Below are positions 20,351 to 29,699 of a stretch of 64,000 nt of DNA, piece by piece. This DNA is from Prorocentrum cordatum (lineage: Eukaryota; Sar; Dinophyceae; Prorocentrales; Prorocentraceae): assembly GCA_963575745.1 (NCBI GenBank), contig CAUYUJ010013847.1, forward strand, positions 143,501-207,500. Reading direction: 5' to 3'. Under the pieces are notes generated by a model. It was not told the origin of the DNA, made no database searches, and was given only the letters and a program-made list of their open reading frames with translations. A program made the position numbers and the translations under genes. The first letter of the stretch is position 1; each line of letters begins with the position of its first letter.

Positions 20351-23300
20351 GCAGCGGCGAGGGCTGCGCCCTCCTGGCGGCTGGCAGCGGCGTGAGCTGC
20401 GCCGGCCGGCCCTTCCTAGCCCAGCACGCCGCCGAAGAAGAAGAGGAAGCGTGGCTCAAGGTCGAACAAGGCGGACATCCTGAGGAGCCGGAAGTTCGAC
20501 GAGAAGCTCGACAGGAAGTATGGAAGAGATCGAGCGACGCTTCCAGGCGCTAGAGGGAGCGTTGCAGGCTGCCGAACAACGGGTGCAGGCTGCAGAGGAG
20601 CGCGCCCTGGCGGCGGAGTCAGCAGCAGCGAGCGCAGGCGCCGCGGCGAGCAGGCCCGTGGCAGCGGCGAGGGCTGCGCCACAGGATCTAGTGGACACTC
20701 GGCTTCTGGCGAAGCCGAAGGCGTTCGGAGGCAGCGAGGACGAGCGGCCGGGATGGAGCTTCAAGATGCTCGCGTACCTCGGGGCCCTCGACGAGATAAT
20801 GGCCAACGAGCTGACGGCGGCTATGACGTTCCCGCTGGAGGAGGTGAGGAACGCGAGGCTCCTGGAGGAAGGAGCGAGCCAGCGCAGTCGTCAGTTGTAC
20901 TTCATCCTCGTCCTGCTGCTGGAAGGAGCTGCACTCCAGCTGATCAAGCCGGTCGGCGTCGGAGAAGGGTATCGGGCGTGGAGGACACTACAAGACATGT
21001 ACGAGCCCGACAGACCCGGTCGCCACGCAGGACTGCTGCAGGAGCTGATTGCGTTCCAGTTCCCGGAGGACAACATCGTGGGGACGCTGGCGGACTTCGA
21101 CTTCAAGGTCACGAAGTACGAGAGTCAGAGCCACGAGAGGATCGGGGACAGGATCAAGATGGCGATCCTTCAACGGGGGATTCAGGACGAAGCTCTTCGA
21201 GCGCACCTGGTCCACAACGCGTCGAGGCTGGTCACGTGGGAGCTCATGCGCAACGAGGTGCACATGGTGATCTCGACGAGGAGCGCCATCTCATCAGTGC
21301 CGCCGCCGGTCCCGATGGACACGAGCGCCGTGGAGAAGGCGAGGCGCGAGCGCGACAAGGGCAAAGGAAAGAAGGGCAAGGAAGGCAAAGGCAAGAAGGG
21401 CAAGGGCGGCGACAACTCCACGGACCAGAGGAGCCAGGCGGCCAAGGACAGGGCCGAGAAACGGTGCTTCCACTGCCACAAGACCGGTCACATCAAGAGC
21501 GAGTGCAGGAAGTTCCTCGCAGAGCAGAAGAAGAAGAAGGGCACCAACGCGGTCGAGCAGGAGTCGAAGCCGACGGGAGCTCCGCCAGCGGCGAGCGCCG
21601 CGGGGAGCGCGGCGCCGGTGATGGCGATCGCGACCGAGGGCGGGGCAGAGCCACTTTGGTGCCTCGCGATCGAGCTGGAGGAAGGGCAGGAGTCGTCGTC
21701 GACTGGAGCAGCAGCGACGCCCTTAGCACCAGCGACGACAGCGATCCACCTTCGTTCGAGCGAGCCGTCATCAGGCACAGCGCAGCCGAGGCAGCCATTC
21801 TTGGTCGGTGCCAGCCCGATCGAGCAGCTGAGCCAGCCAGGGGCAGCAAACGAGCACGAGACGTTCGAGAGCAAGGAGATCATCGGTATCAATGAGCACT
21901 GGGTCATGGTGGATTCGGGTGCTGCGCGATCGGTGTGTCCGCCGAGTCACGGGGCCCACGAGGCACTCAGAGGCCTGAGCGAGCGCATCCGGCTGGTCGG
22001 AGCGAGCGGCGACGACATCCCGTGCCACGGCGAGCGCTTCGTCACGTACACGAAGGACGGGCACAAGATCGGGGTGGACTACAAGGTCGCCGACGTCAAG
22101 AGGCCGGTGCTGGGCGTGTCGCAGGCGGTCGACAAGGGCACGTCGTGGGTATTCACGCCGAGCGGGAGCTACATGATCCCGAAGCCGATCGAGTTCTCGG
22201 ACCCGGACGCCGTGCCGCTGGTCAGGCGCAACGACTTGTTCTACCTCAAGATGGACAAGTACGGTGAAGGCGTCAAGAACTCGCTCGTCATGCCGGTGCG
22301 GGGCGAGGAGCCGGGAGGCGAGGCCGGCGGCGCATCAGCTGCGTCCAGGGCAGCGGCGAGAGCCGCGCTCCAGGGCGGCGGCGGAGGAGCTGCCGCGACT
22401 CACGCTCAGGCCGAGGCGAGCGAGCCGGCAGCGCAGGCAGTGCTCGAGGAGTCCGTGCCGGTTCGAGTCAAGAAGGATCCGGTGAAGCCAAGCCTGGCCG
22501 AGCAGAGGACGCACGAGCTGGTGCACATTCCGGCGAGGTCCTGGTGCTGGGTGTGCGTCAGATCCAAGTTCACGGACGACCCGCACTACAAGGCCGGGCA
22601 CGAGCGCACGGGCGACGAGGTCCAGATCGACTATTACTTCCTGGGCCAGCTGAGCATCCTCAACATGGTGCACATGAACTCCCAAGCTATTCATGGCATC
22701 ATGGGGCCGAAGGGTACCGACGCCTACATGGTCAAGACAGCGGTCGCCACCATCGAGAACTGGGGGCTGGATCGCATCGTGCTGAAGCACGACCAGGAGG
22801 CGTCGATCACGGCCCTGGCGAGGGAGATCAAGGCTCAGCGGAAGGCGCCCACGATGGTCGAGTCAGCTCAGCGGGCTAACCATCAGGGAGTCGGTGGAGT
22901 GGAGCGCGCCAACGAGGAGCTCGGCAAGCAGATCAGGGCGCTGCTGTTCTCGGTGGGCGACAACTACAAGCGGGAGCTCCCAGCCGATCATGGGCTTCTA
23001 CCTTGGCTCATTCGGCACGCTGGCTGGCAGCTCAACCGCTTCACGGTGCACGGCAACGGCAAGACGACCTACGAGGTGCTCAAGGGGAGGCCATATCGAG
23101 GCGAGCTCGTCAACTTCGCGGAGTGCGTCTGGGCGAGGGACCCCACGCCGACCTCCAAGCTGCAGCCTCGGTGGCACGCGGCGGTGTGGCTGGGCAAGAC
23201 AGAGGTTTCGGACGAGCACCTGGTGGCGGGTCCAACGCGCACGACGAGGGTGCGCACGGTGAGACGGCGACCGGAGGGCGAGCGGTTCGTGCTGGAGGAG

Positions 23301-26131
23301 CTGGACAAGTTCGCTGGGGCGCCGTGGGACATGCGCCGGGCTCCACAGATCGGCATCGTGCCGGCGGGAGCGCCCCAGGTGGAGCCGAATCAGCAGCGGC
23401 TGATGCCGCCACCTCCGCCACCGCCAGTGGTCTTACCGGCTGCAGGCCCGGAGGCGCTGGTGCCACCAGCGATGGTCGGGCCGGCGCCGCCCGCGGGGCC
23501 AGGAGGCGCAGGGCTGAGGTCGACGTACATCACGAGGGCGTTGATCGACAAGTACGGCTGGACCCCCATGTGCCCGAGGTGCGTCACAGGCATGGGATCG
23601 CACAGTGAGGAGTGCCGGAAGAGGATCGAGAACGAGCTGCGCAAGGAGGAGATGGCCAGGGCAGCGGCGGGGGCCGCGCCCTCGTCGGCAGCGGCGGGAG
23701 CTGCGCCGACGCCGGCGGCGGCTGGGGCCGCGCCGGAGCCAGCGGCTGGAGCTGGAGACGGCAGGCCAGGATCGTCCGGGGACGCCAGCATGGCACCTCG
23801 CGATGACCAGGGCGAGGCGGCGGCGAAGAGGCCGCGCCAGACAGCGGCGATCACAGTCGGGTCGCTCGCGGTCGGGGCCTTCGTGGAGATCAATCCCTAC
23901 ACGTACGAGGGCCTGGACCAGCAGTCCCACGAGGAGCTCGAGACGGTCACGGAAATCGAGAGCTGCGAGCCGCTGGAGATCGGGATGTTCGAGGTCAGCC
24001 CCGTCGAGCCGGCGGCGATCACGGTCCTGCCAGACACGGAGAAGCACGTGTACGACGCGAGGAGCGGGAAGGAGCTCCCCAGGGACCTGGTCAGGCGCGG
24101 GCGCGAGGCCGAGATCGAGGAGATGCGGCGACACGGCGTCTTCGAGGAGGTCCGCGTGGCTGAGAGCCGGGGCAAGGTGGTGCGTTTCAAGTGGGTCGAG
24201 GACCTGCGCACCAAGGACGGCACCTCCTTCGTCCGGTCCCGAGGCGTCGCCATGGAGATCAACACGTACGGCCGAGAGGACTGCAACGCGGGCACGCCGC
24301 CGATCGCCATCGTCAGGGCGATCGTCTCCTTGGCGGCGACGAAGAAGGGTCGGAGGCATCTCTCGGTGCATGACGTGCACGTGGCGTTCTTCCACGCCGA
24401 CCTCGACGAGTGGATCGTCGTCATCCCGCCTCCAGGACTTAGGAGAGACGGGTACGTGTGGCAGCTCCGGAAGGCCATGTACGGCACGCGCAAGGCGGCA
24501 CAGGCTTGGCAGGAGTACGTGGCCGGGGTGTTCAAGAAGAACAACTGGACGCGCATCGCGGTGGCGGCGGGCGTGTACCACGAGTCTCTCTTGGACATGA
24601 CCTCGGCGATCCACGGTGACGACATCCTGACCGAGGGCGAGGAGGAGTCCCTGGATGTCCTGGACCAGCAGCTGATGGCGAGCATGGACGTCAAGTGCAT
24701 CGGTCGTGTCGGGCCGGATGGCGTTCGCGAGCTCCCATACCTCAAGCGCAAGATCAGGTGGACGGGCAAGGGGTTCGTCTGGATCGGCGACACGAAGCAC
24801 GTGACGAGGTGCGTGGAGCTGCTGGGCCTTACGGAGTGCAAGCCGGCGGACACGCCTGGGAGCAAGGCCACGGGCAAGAGCGTCCGGGAGGCGCTGGATC
24901 CACTTCCACACGACGAGGCGAAGCTCTACCAGCAGGTCGCGGGGCTCGTCAACTACGTGGCGGTAGACAGGCCGGACATCCAGTTCGCGGTGAAGGTGAT
25001 CCTCACGGACATGGGGAAGCCCACAGTCATCAGCATGCTCCGGCTGAGGCGGTGCGTGCGGTATCTCCACGGTCGGCGCGAGCTCGGGTGGTTCTACGAG
25101 GAGCAGGAGATGCCCAAGGCGGTTCTCTACGAGACGGACTCGGACTGGGCAGAGGATGAGATCACGAGGAAATCGACCAGCTCCGTGTACGGCTTCTTCG
25201 GCAGCCACCTTCTGGAGACCCAGGTGGCATCGCAGCCCGTCGTCGCGCTCAGCAGCGGGGAGGCCGAGTTCTACGCCATCGGCCGAGGCGCGGCGAGTGC
25301 GATCATGATGCGGCAGTTCTACCAGCAGTGTGGCATCGAGGTCGCGTCGAAGGTTCACAGCGACTCGAATGCAGGCAGGGCGATCGCGACGCGGATCGGC
25401 AGTGGCAAGGTACGGCATCTACAGATACGAGATCTGTGGGTGCAGGAACGAGTCAGGCTCGGCGAGTTGCAGCTCGGGCGAGTCGACACGGAGAGCAACA
25501 GGAGCGACTTGGGGACCAAGCATCTGGACGGCAAGCGGGTGCTCAAGTTGCTGGAGATGTCCAACCTGCGGCTTCTGACCAAGGGGCTCGCCGCAGGCTT
25601 GGGCGTCACTTTCACGGAGGCGGCCGAGCACGGGGACAAGCAGTGCTCCGCGGCCGCTGACGAGGAGGTCGAGTCGAACATCGGCTCGATCGGTCCCGCC
25701 ATGATCGTGTTCATCATCGTGCTGGTGCTCGCGGTCAAGGGCGCAGTTGAGTGCACGAGAGGGGCGGTGCAGCTCTTCTCATCTAGGGCGGCGGGTGCTG
25801 CCCCACCAGCGGGAGCGGCGAGGGCTGCCCCGCAGGCCGACGGCACGGCGAGGCCCGAGGCGGCGTCGAAGGACGCGCCTGAGGGGCATGTCGTTTCTCG
25901 GGCAGCGGCGATAGCTGCGCCTGAGCGGGTCGCCGAAGGGCGAAACCTCGGTTCGGAGTACTTCGGGAAGATGCTGGCTGAGGCCACCGTGGCAGAGCTC
26001 AAGGAGGAGCTCAGGTGGCGGAAGCTGCCGGTGAGCGGCTTGAAGGCGGACCTCATCGTTCGTCTGACGAGGGACGGCGGCCAGCACATGGCCAGCAGTG
26101 AGGGGCTGGCTGCAGCGGCGTGGGCCGCGCG
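20351..26131 (+). repeat. Interspersed 20-mer within the Copia element
   Basis: GCAGCGGCGNGRGCYGCGCC recurs at 20351, 20384, 20661, 22350 (last base differs), 23661, 23688, 25902 and 26112 (last base differs). Weaker copies lie at 23715 and 25811. Two copies are in the untranslated leader. The rest lie in the ORF, always in Ala/Pro-rich linkers, where they encode AAARAAP-like peptides. The motif can form a 5-bp stem (GCAGC with GCTGC). Confidence 0.8.
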
Positions 26132-26222
26132 GCTGGTTCCAGGCAGGGTGCCTATCCGGGCGTTTCGCTCGGATGCGAGCTTGAGCTCGCACCTAGGCGC
26201 GCTTCTCAGCAGCACGAGGTAG
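20520..26222 (+). CDS. Copia gag-pol polyprotein with C-terminal transmembrane and SAP domains
   Basis: The protein has 1900 residues. It opens with a coiled coil (3-45), then a gag domain. A CCHC knuckle lies at 316-329 (CFHCHKTGHIKSEC), and the protease centre is D465-S466-G467. Integrase has a zinc domain H665/H669/C676/C679 and the triad D704, D758, E795. Reverse transcriptase has D1285 in VHDVHVAFFHADL and HGDD at 1365-1368, where most Copia have YVDD. RNase H has D1540, E1583 and D1615. After RNase H come a hydrophobic helix near 1725-1744 (AMIVFIIVLVLAVKG), Ala-rich linkers and a SAP-type helix-turn-helix at 1818-1853 (TVAELKEELRWRKLPVSGLK). The start is the first ATG of the open frame, 252 bases after the LTR. 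No frameshift separates gag and pol. Confidence 0.95.
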   Translation: MEEIERRFQALEGALQAAEQRVQAAEERALAAESAAASAGAAASRPVAAARAAPQDLVDTRLLAKPKAFGGSEDERPGWSFKMLAYLGALDEIMANELTAAMTFPLEEVRNARLLEEGASQRSRQLYFILVLLLEGAALQLIKPVGVGEGYRAWRTLQDMYEPDRPGRHAGLLQELIAFQFPEDNIVGTLADFDFKVTKYESQSHERIGDRIKMAILQRGIQDEALRAHLVHNASRLVTWELMRNEVHMVISTRSAISSVPPPVPMDTSAVEKARRERDKGKGKKGKEGKGKKGKGGDNSTDQRSQAAKDRAEKRCFHCHKTGHIKSECRKFLAEQKKKKGTNAVEQESKPTGAPPAASAAGSAAPVMAIATEGGAEPLWCLAIELEEGQESSSTGAAATPLAPATTAIHLRSSEPSSGTAQPRQPFLVGASPIEQLSQPGAANEHETFESKEIIGINEHWVMVDSGAARSVCPPSHGAHEALRGLSERIRLVGASGDDIPCHGERFVTYTKDGHKIGVDYKVADVKRPVLGVSQAVDKGTSWVFTPSGSYMIPKPIEFSDPDAVPLVRRNDLFYLKMDKYGEGVKNSLVMPVRGEEPGGEAGGASAASRAAARAALQGGGGGAAATHAQAEASEPAAQAVLEESVPVRVKKDPVKPSLAEQRTHELVHIPARSWCWVCVRSKFTDDPHYKAGHERTGDEVQIDYYFLGQLSILNMVHMNSQAIHGIMGPKGTDAYMVKTAVATIENWGLDRIVLKHDQEASITALAREIKAQRKAPTMVESAQRANHQGVGGVERANEELGKQIRALLFSVGDNYKRELPADHGLLPWLIRHAGWQLNRFTVHGNGKTTYEVLKGRPYRGELVNFAECVWARDPTPTSKLQPRWHAAVWLGKTEVSDEHLVAGPTRTTRVRTVRRRPEGERFVLEELDKFAGAPWDMRRAPQIGIVPAGAPQVEPNQQRLMPPPPPPPVVLPAAGPEALVPPAMVGPAPPAGPGGAGLRSTYITRALIDKYGWTPMCPRCVTGMGSHSEECRKRIENELRKEEMARAAAGAAPSSAAAGAAPTPAAAGAAPEPAAGAGDGRPGSSGDASMAPRDDQGEAAAKRPRQTAAITVGSLAVGAFVEINPYTYEGLDQQSHEELETVTEIESCEPLEIGMFEVSPVEPAAITVLPDTEKHVYDARSGKELPRDLVRRGREAEIEEMRRHGVFEEVRVAESRGKVVRFKWVEDLRTKDGTSFVRSRGVAMEINTYGREDCNAGTPPIAIVRAIVSLAATKKGRRHLSVHDVHVAFFHADLDEWIVVIPPPGLRRDGYVWQLRKAMYGTRKAAQAWQEYVAGVFKKNNWTRIAVAAGVYHESLLDMTSAIHGDDILTEGEEESLDVLDQQLMASMDVKCIGRVGPDGVRELPYLKRKIRWTGKGFVWIGDTKHVTRCVELLGLTECKPADTPGSKATGKSVREALDPLPHDEAKLYQQVAGLVNYVAVDRPDIQFAVKVILTDMGKPTVISMLRLRRCVRYLHGRRELGWFYEEQEMPKAVLYETDSDWAEDEITRKSTSSVYGFFGSHLLETQVASQPVVALSSGEAEFYAIGRGAASAIMMRQFYQQCGIEVASKVHSDSNAGRAIATRIGSGKVRHLQIRDLWVQERVRLGELQLGRVDTESNRSDLGTKHLDGKRVLKLLEMSNLRLLTKGLAAGLGVTFTEAAEHGDKQCSAAADEEVESNIGSIGPAMIVFIIVLVLAVKGAVECTRGAVQLFSSRAAGAAPPAGAARAAPQADGTARPEAASKDAPEGHVVSRAAAIAAPERVAEGRNLGSEYFGKMLAEATVAELKEELRWRKLPVSGLKADLIVRLTRDGGQHMASSEGLAAAAWAARLVPGRVPIRAFRSDASLSSHLGALLSSTR

Positions 26223-26408
26223 GTTCGGGCCGGGATGGAAGACCCTCTGAGGGCCACCCAAGACGGGTGAGGACGCGGCACGCTGGCCGCTCCTTTTGAG
26301 CCAAGGGCGCGCGTCGGGCGCGGGCGCGCGGGAGCCTCGGCGGGGGCGCCCGCTTCGGCTTGAGCTTGAGCCTTCAGAGGGAGGTTCGAGCCGCAGTACA
26401 GATGAGAA

Positions 26409-26436
26409 GATGCGAGGCGATGCGCTCGCCTGCATC
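26409..26436 (+). other. Hairpin just upstream of the 3' LTR
   Basis: GATGC-AGGCGA pairs with TCGCCTGCATC around a 5-base loop, with one bulged G, and ends nine bases before the 3' LTR. The usual polypurine tract is not obvious; only GAGAAGATGCGAGG-type purine-rich sequence is present. Confidence 0.55.
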
Positions 26437-26445
26437 TTGGAGGCG

Positions 26446-26500
26446 TGTTGACTGTACATGCTAATCTGTAGCCCCTTGGTCCAAGTAAAAACCATCAACA
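26446..26500 (+). repeat. 3' LTR (55 bp)
   Basis: It starts TGTTGACTGTACATGC and ends AAAACCATCAACA, and is followed by the target duplication ATTTT at 26501-26505. It has 54 of 55 bases in common with the 5' LTR. Confidence 0.93.
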
Positions 26501-26904
26501 ATTTTCCCGGAAAGGGCATAGGGCCAGGACTCTTTTTGAATTAGAAGGTTGTCCCAGGTGCCATGTTCGACAAGGGCCCTCGGATTTATTCATCAATGCA
26601 TAATGAAGTCTCGAGCGAAGCATTTGTTTTCATGTGTCCAAGCAACCCTGGGGCATATCTAACATGTGGTCGTCGGCCTCTTCAGGCGTAAAAGTACGTG
26701 CGCGAGGGCGGTATCTGACATGCGTCTGGCGCCTGTGCACTTGGCACGTGTCTTCACGTGTCTAGGCCACCCAGGTGGATATCTAACATGTGGTCGGTCG
26801 TCGGATGTTTTACCTGAACCGATTGCGTGGATGTCTCGAGCGAGCGTCTCATCCGAGAGTGAAGTGCGAGGAAGGTTTGAGCACGGGGGCTGAGGAGAAG
26901 GTGG

Positions 26905-27115
26905 AGCTGAAACCTCGTGTGGTTTCCTTTCGCCTGTGAGATAGCCCCACGCTCTTTTACAGGGGCTCCTTTCGCCCATGAGCTGAAAACATGTGTTGTG
27001 TTCGGGTTCCTCTCGCCCGTGATCTTACACCACATGTTTGTAAATCAGTTCCTTTCGCCCATGATTTGAAACCATTTCTACATGGGTTCCCTTCGCCCGT
27101 GAGTTGAAGCCACAC
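26905..27115 (+). repeat. About 41-bp TTCGCCCGTGA minisatellite
   Basis: CTTTCGCCCRTGA or CTCGCCCGTGA followed by a TTGAAACCACA-type segment recurs near 26930, 26968, 27011, 27052 and 27090. Units are 38-43 bases. No coding potential was recognised. Confidence 0.75.
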
Positions 27116-27214
27116 GATTTTACACGGCTCGGCTCTCGTCTCGGATCGTATTGTTTCGGTTCGTGTTGTCTCAGTTCGTCGCATCACGGGGCGCCGCGTT
27201 TCGGTCCGTCCATT

Positions 27215-27400
27215 GTTGGTGTTTGGCCTCGGTTCGGGTTCGCCGCTTGTTGGCACGTCCCACTTCGGAACTGAATCGGATCTTGAGCTCGAGCTGGTTG
27301 AAGCGCCCCCCACGTTTCGATTTCAACCAGCTCTGGGCGAGCTATGCGTTCAGGCAGCTCGAGCTTAAGACCCAGACCATGTCGGTCATGATTTGGATAC
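27215..27400 (+). repeat. Direct duplication, copy 1
   Basis: A segment of about 185 bases containing GTCCCACTTCGGAAC, CTCTGGGCGAGCTAT and TTCAGGCAGCTCGAGCTTAA reappears at 27535-27710. Divergence is roughly 20% with indels. Confidence 0.75.
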
Positions 27401-27534
27401 CAAGAACGACTTGGCCCGCAACGCAATGATATCAAGCACAGTTCAATCCAGCATGACCAAGCACAGTTCAGCACAGCATTTATCAGTCGCAAGTTGCTCT
27501 AGGGGCGCACATCCCGTGTAATTTACAAGGGGTA

Positions 27535-27710
27535 TTGGCGTTTCGCCTCGGTTCGCGTTCGCCCCTTGTTGTTTCGTCCCACTTCGGAACCGAATCAGAT
27601 CTTGAGTTCAGCTGGTTTAGCGCCGCGCACGTGGCGATTTTAACAAGCTCTGGGCGAGCTATACGTTCAGGCAGCTCGAGCTTAAGATCCGGATCAGTTC
27701 GGTCAGTTGG
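27535..27710 (+). repeat. Direct duplication, copy 2
   Basis: This is the second copy of 27215-27400. One unit of the 42-bp minisatellite family (TGTAATTTACAAGGGG) lies just before it, at about 27490-27530. Confidence 0.75.
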
Positions 27711-28154
27711 TCCACAAGGCACTGAGCACAGTTTTGTGCAATTTGGCATGACACATGTCAAGTCAGCACGGCACAGCACAGCACAGCCCATAGCACGGCG
27801 GTTCACCACCATCGATATTTTCAGCATTGCAATAGCCCGTCTCCCAGCTAAGTGTCTTGACAACGTATCCGTCCCTCACATGTTCATGTTATTTTCCAGG
27901 TTCGCGGGTCGATCATGTCCCAGAAAGGGCGTGGGCCCAGGGTGTTTTTTTTTATGTGGCAGCCTTGTCCCCGGTACCATGTTTGAATAGGGTTGGCGAT
28001 GTTCCGTTTTATTCCCAACCTAGGCTCTGCCTAGAAGGGTTCTTACCTTCAGTGCTTAAAGGGCCTGGCAGTGGATAACGCCCCGGGCGGTTCCCCCGGC
28101 ATCCGGCCCGCGGTTCCCCCAGTATCCGCCCCGCGGTTTCTTCAGTCGTTTTGC

Positions 28155-28790
28155 TTATCTCATCTTAGCTTAGCCTAACTTAACTTAGTTTAGCTTTGCT
28201 TAGCTTAGCCTAGCCTAGCTTAGCTTAGCTTAGCTTAGTTTAGCTTAGCCTAGCCTAGCCTAGCTTAGCTTAGCTCAGCTTAGCGCAGCGCAGCGCAGCA
28301 TTAGCATAGCATAGCATAGCATAGCATAGCATAGCATAGCATATTATAGCATAGCATAGCATATCATCGCGCAGCATAGCCTAGCATAGCATAGCATAGC
28401 ATAGGCATAGCACAGCATAGCGCAGCATAGCATAGCATAGCATAGCATAGCGCAGCATAGGATAGCATAGCATATCATAGCGCAGCATAACATAACATAG
28501 CATAGCATAGCGCAGCATAGCAGTTCATGTCATAGCCTAGCATAGCATAGCATAGCGCAGCATAGCATAGCATAGCATAGCATAGCGCAGCATAGCATAG
28601 CAAAGCATAACATAGCGCAGCATAGCATAGCATAGCATAGCATAGTCTAGCATAACACAGCGCAGCCTAGCATACCGTAGCATAGCATAGCATAGCATAG
28701 CGCAGCATAGCGCAGCATAGCGCAGCATAGCATAGCATAGCATAGCATCGCGCAGCATCGCATGGGGTAGCATCGCCTAGCATAGCATCA
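28155..28790. repeat. TTAGC then CATAG pentanucleotide satellite
   Basis: TTAGC/CTAGC units fill about 28155-28280. CATAG units with interspersed GCGCAG variants fill about 28290-28790. Five-base units keep frames open in a repeating pattern, giving MLCYAML-type ORFs on the minus strand that are not genes. Confidence 0.93.
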
Positions 28791-28890
28791 CAGCAAAGGC
28801 AAAGCAACAGCAGCAACAGCAAAGCACAAGCAAAGCAAAGCAAAGCAAACACAAAAGCAAAGCAAAGGAAATGCAAAGCAAAAGCAATGT
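28790..28890. repeat. AAAGC / CAGCAA short repeat
   Basis: AAAGCAAAGCAAAGCAAA and CAGCAACAGCAA tracts directly continue the pentamer satellite, with a 5-6-base period. Confidence 0.85.
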
Positions 28891-29194
28891 GCGACAGGTG
28901 CCGAGCTAGCCTCGATGGCCGGACCGGAGCCCCCGCAAGCAGTGCTGAACAGCCTGCAGCTCTTGCAGGAGCCGCGAGCAGTGTTACTACTAATATGGTA
29001 GTGGCCTTCGGCCAGTGCCGCCGATCCGGGTCGCTCGGATACACATATTACGCGGACACCTCACGCACGCACACGACCAAATGCACATACGGCAGACACA
29101 TATACAGAGACACACTAGGCGCACGCCAGACACTAGCACGCACAGACATTCGCAGACACGCACCACACACAGACACTCGCACAGGAGCCTGTCA

Positions 29195-29690
29195 GGGCGT
29201 CGTGGGGGCTTCTTGGGGGCTTTGGGGGGCCCTCTTGGGGGCTCTTGGGGCCTCCTGGAAGCCTCGTGGGCTGGAAGGCTAGATTTTTTCCGCTTTTCAT
29301 CTCTCTTTTGGGTCCTCTTGGGGCCGTTTTGGGGGCCTCTTGGGCCGTCTTGGGCGGCTCTTGGGCCGCCTTGGGGCCCTCTTGGGCCGTCTTGGGACTG
29401 TCTGGGGGCCGCCTGGGCCGTCTTCGAGCGGTCTTGGGGGCCTCTTGGGCCGTCTTGGAGCGTCGGACAGCCGAAAAAAGCGACAACCCCAAAAACATGG
29501 AAAACAAAAAAAAAAAATGGAAATCAACGATTTGTGCCTCTGGGGGCCCTCGTGGGAGGCCTCTTAAAGGCCTCTTCAGAGGTCTTGGAAGGCTCTTGGG
29601 CCGTCTTGGGGCCATCTTGGGCGTGTTCGGGCGATCTTTCGGGGTCTCGGGACTTTCTTAGACCGTCCTCAGAGACTTTTGCGGCCGCGG
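29195..29690 (+). repeat. CTTGGGG-family array
   Basis: GGGCCTCTTGGGG units of 15-21 bases surround a core near 29460-29545 with an A-rich stretch. The plus frame gives a pseudo-repeat protein (GPLGPSWA). The same family interrupts the LINE at 11234 and occurs at 40.4 and 57.1 kb. Confidence 0.8.
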
Positions 29691-29699
29691 CCACCCTTT

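Larger units (their letters stand above)
20214..26500 (+). mobile_element. Complete Copia LTR retrotransposon with 55-bp LTRs
   Basis: The element is 6287 bp and has 55-bp terminal direct repeats differing at one base, each starting TGTTG and ending CAACA. It is flanked by the 5-bp duplication ATTTT (20209-20213 and 26501-26505). A primer-binding site follows the 5' LTR at once. One uninterrupted ORF encodes gag, protease, integrase, reverse transcriptase and RNase H in Copia order, plus an extra tail. Near-identical LTRs and the intact ORF indicate recent insertion. Confidence 0.95.

Noticed and set aside
20450-20460. Dinoflagellate spliced-leader relic (GGCTCAAG) in the Copia leader
   Set aside because: Only eight bases match and the preceding CCATTTT is absent, so chance is likely.
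23433-25418. 661-codon minus-strand ORF
   Set aside because: It is antisense to the Copia polyprotein. It arises from GC-rich codon use and has no recognisable domain.
28537-28773. Minus-strand ORF reading MLCYAML repeats
   Set aside because: It is a direct translation of the CATAG pentamer satellite.
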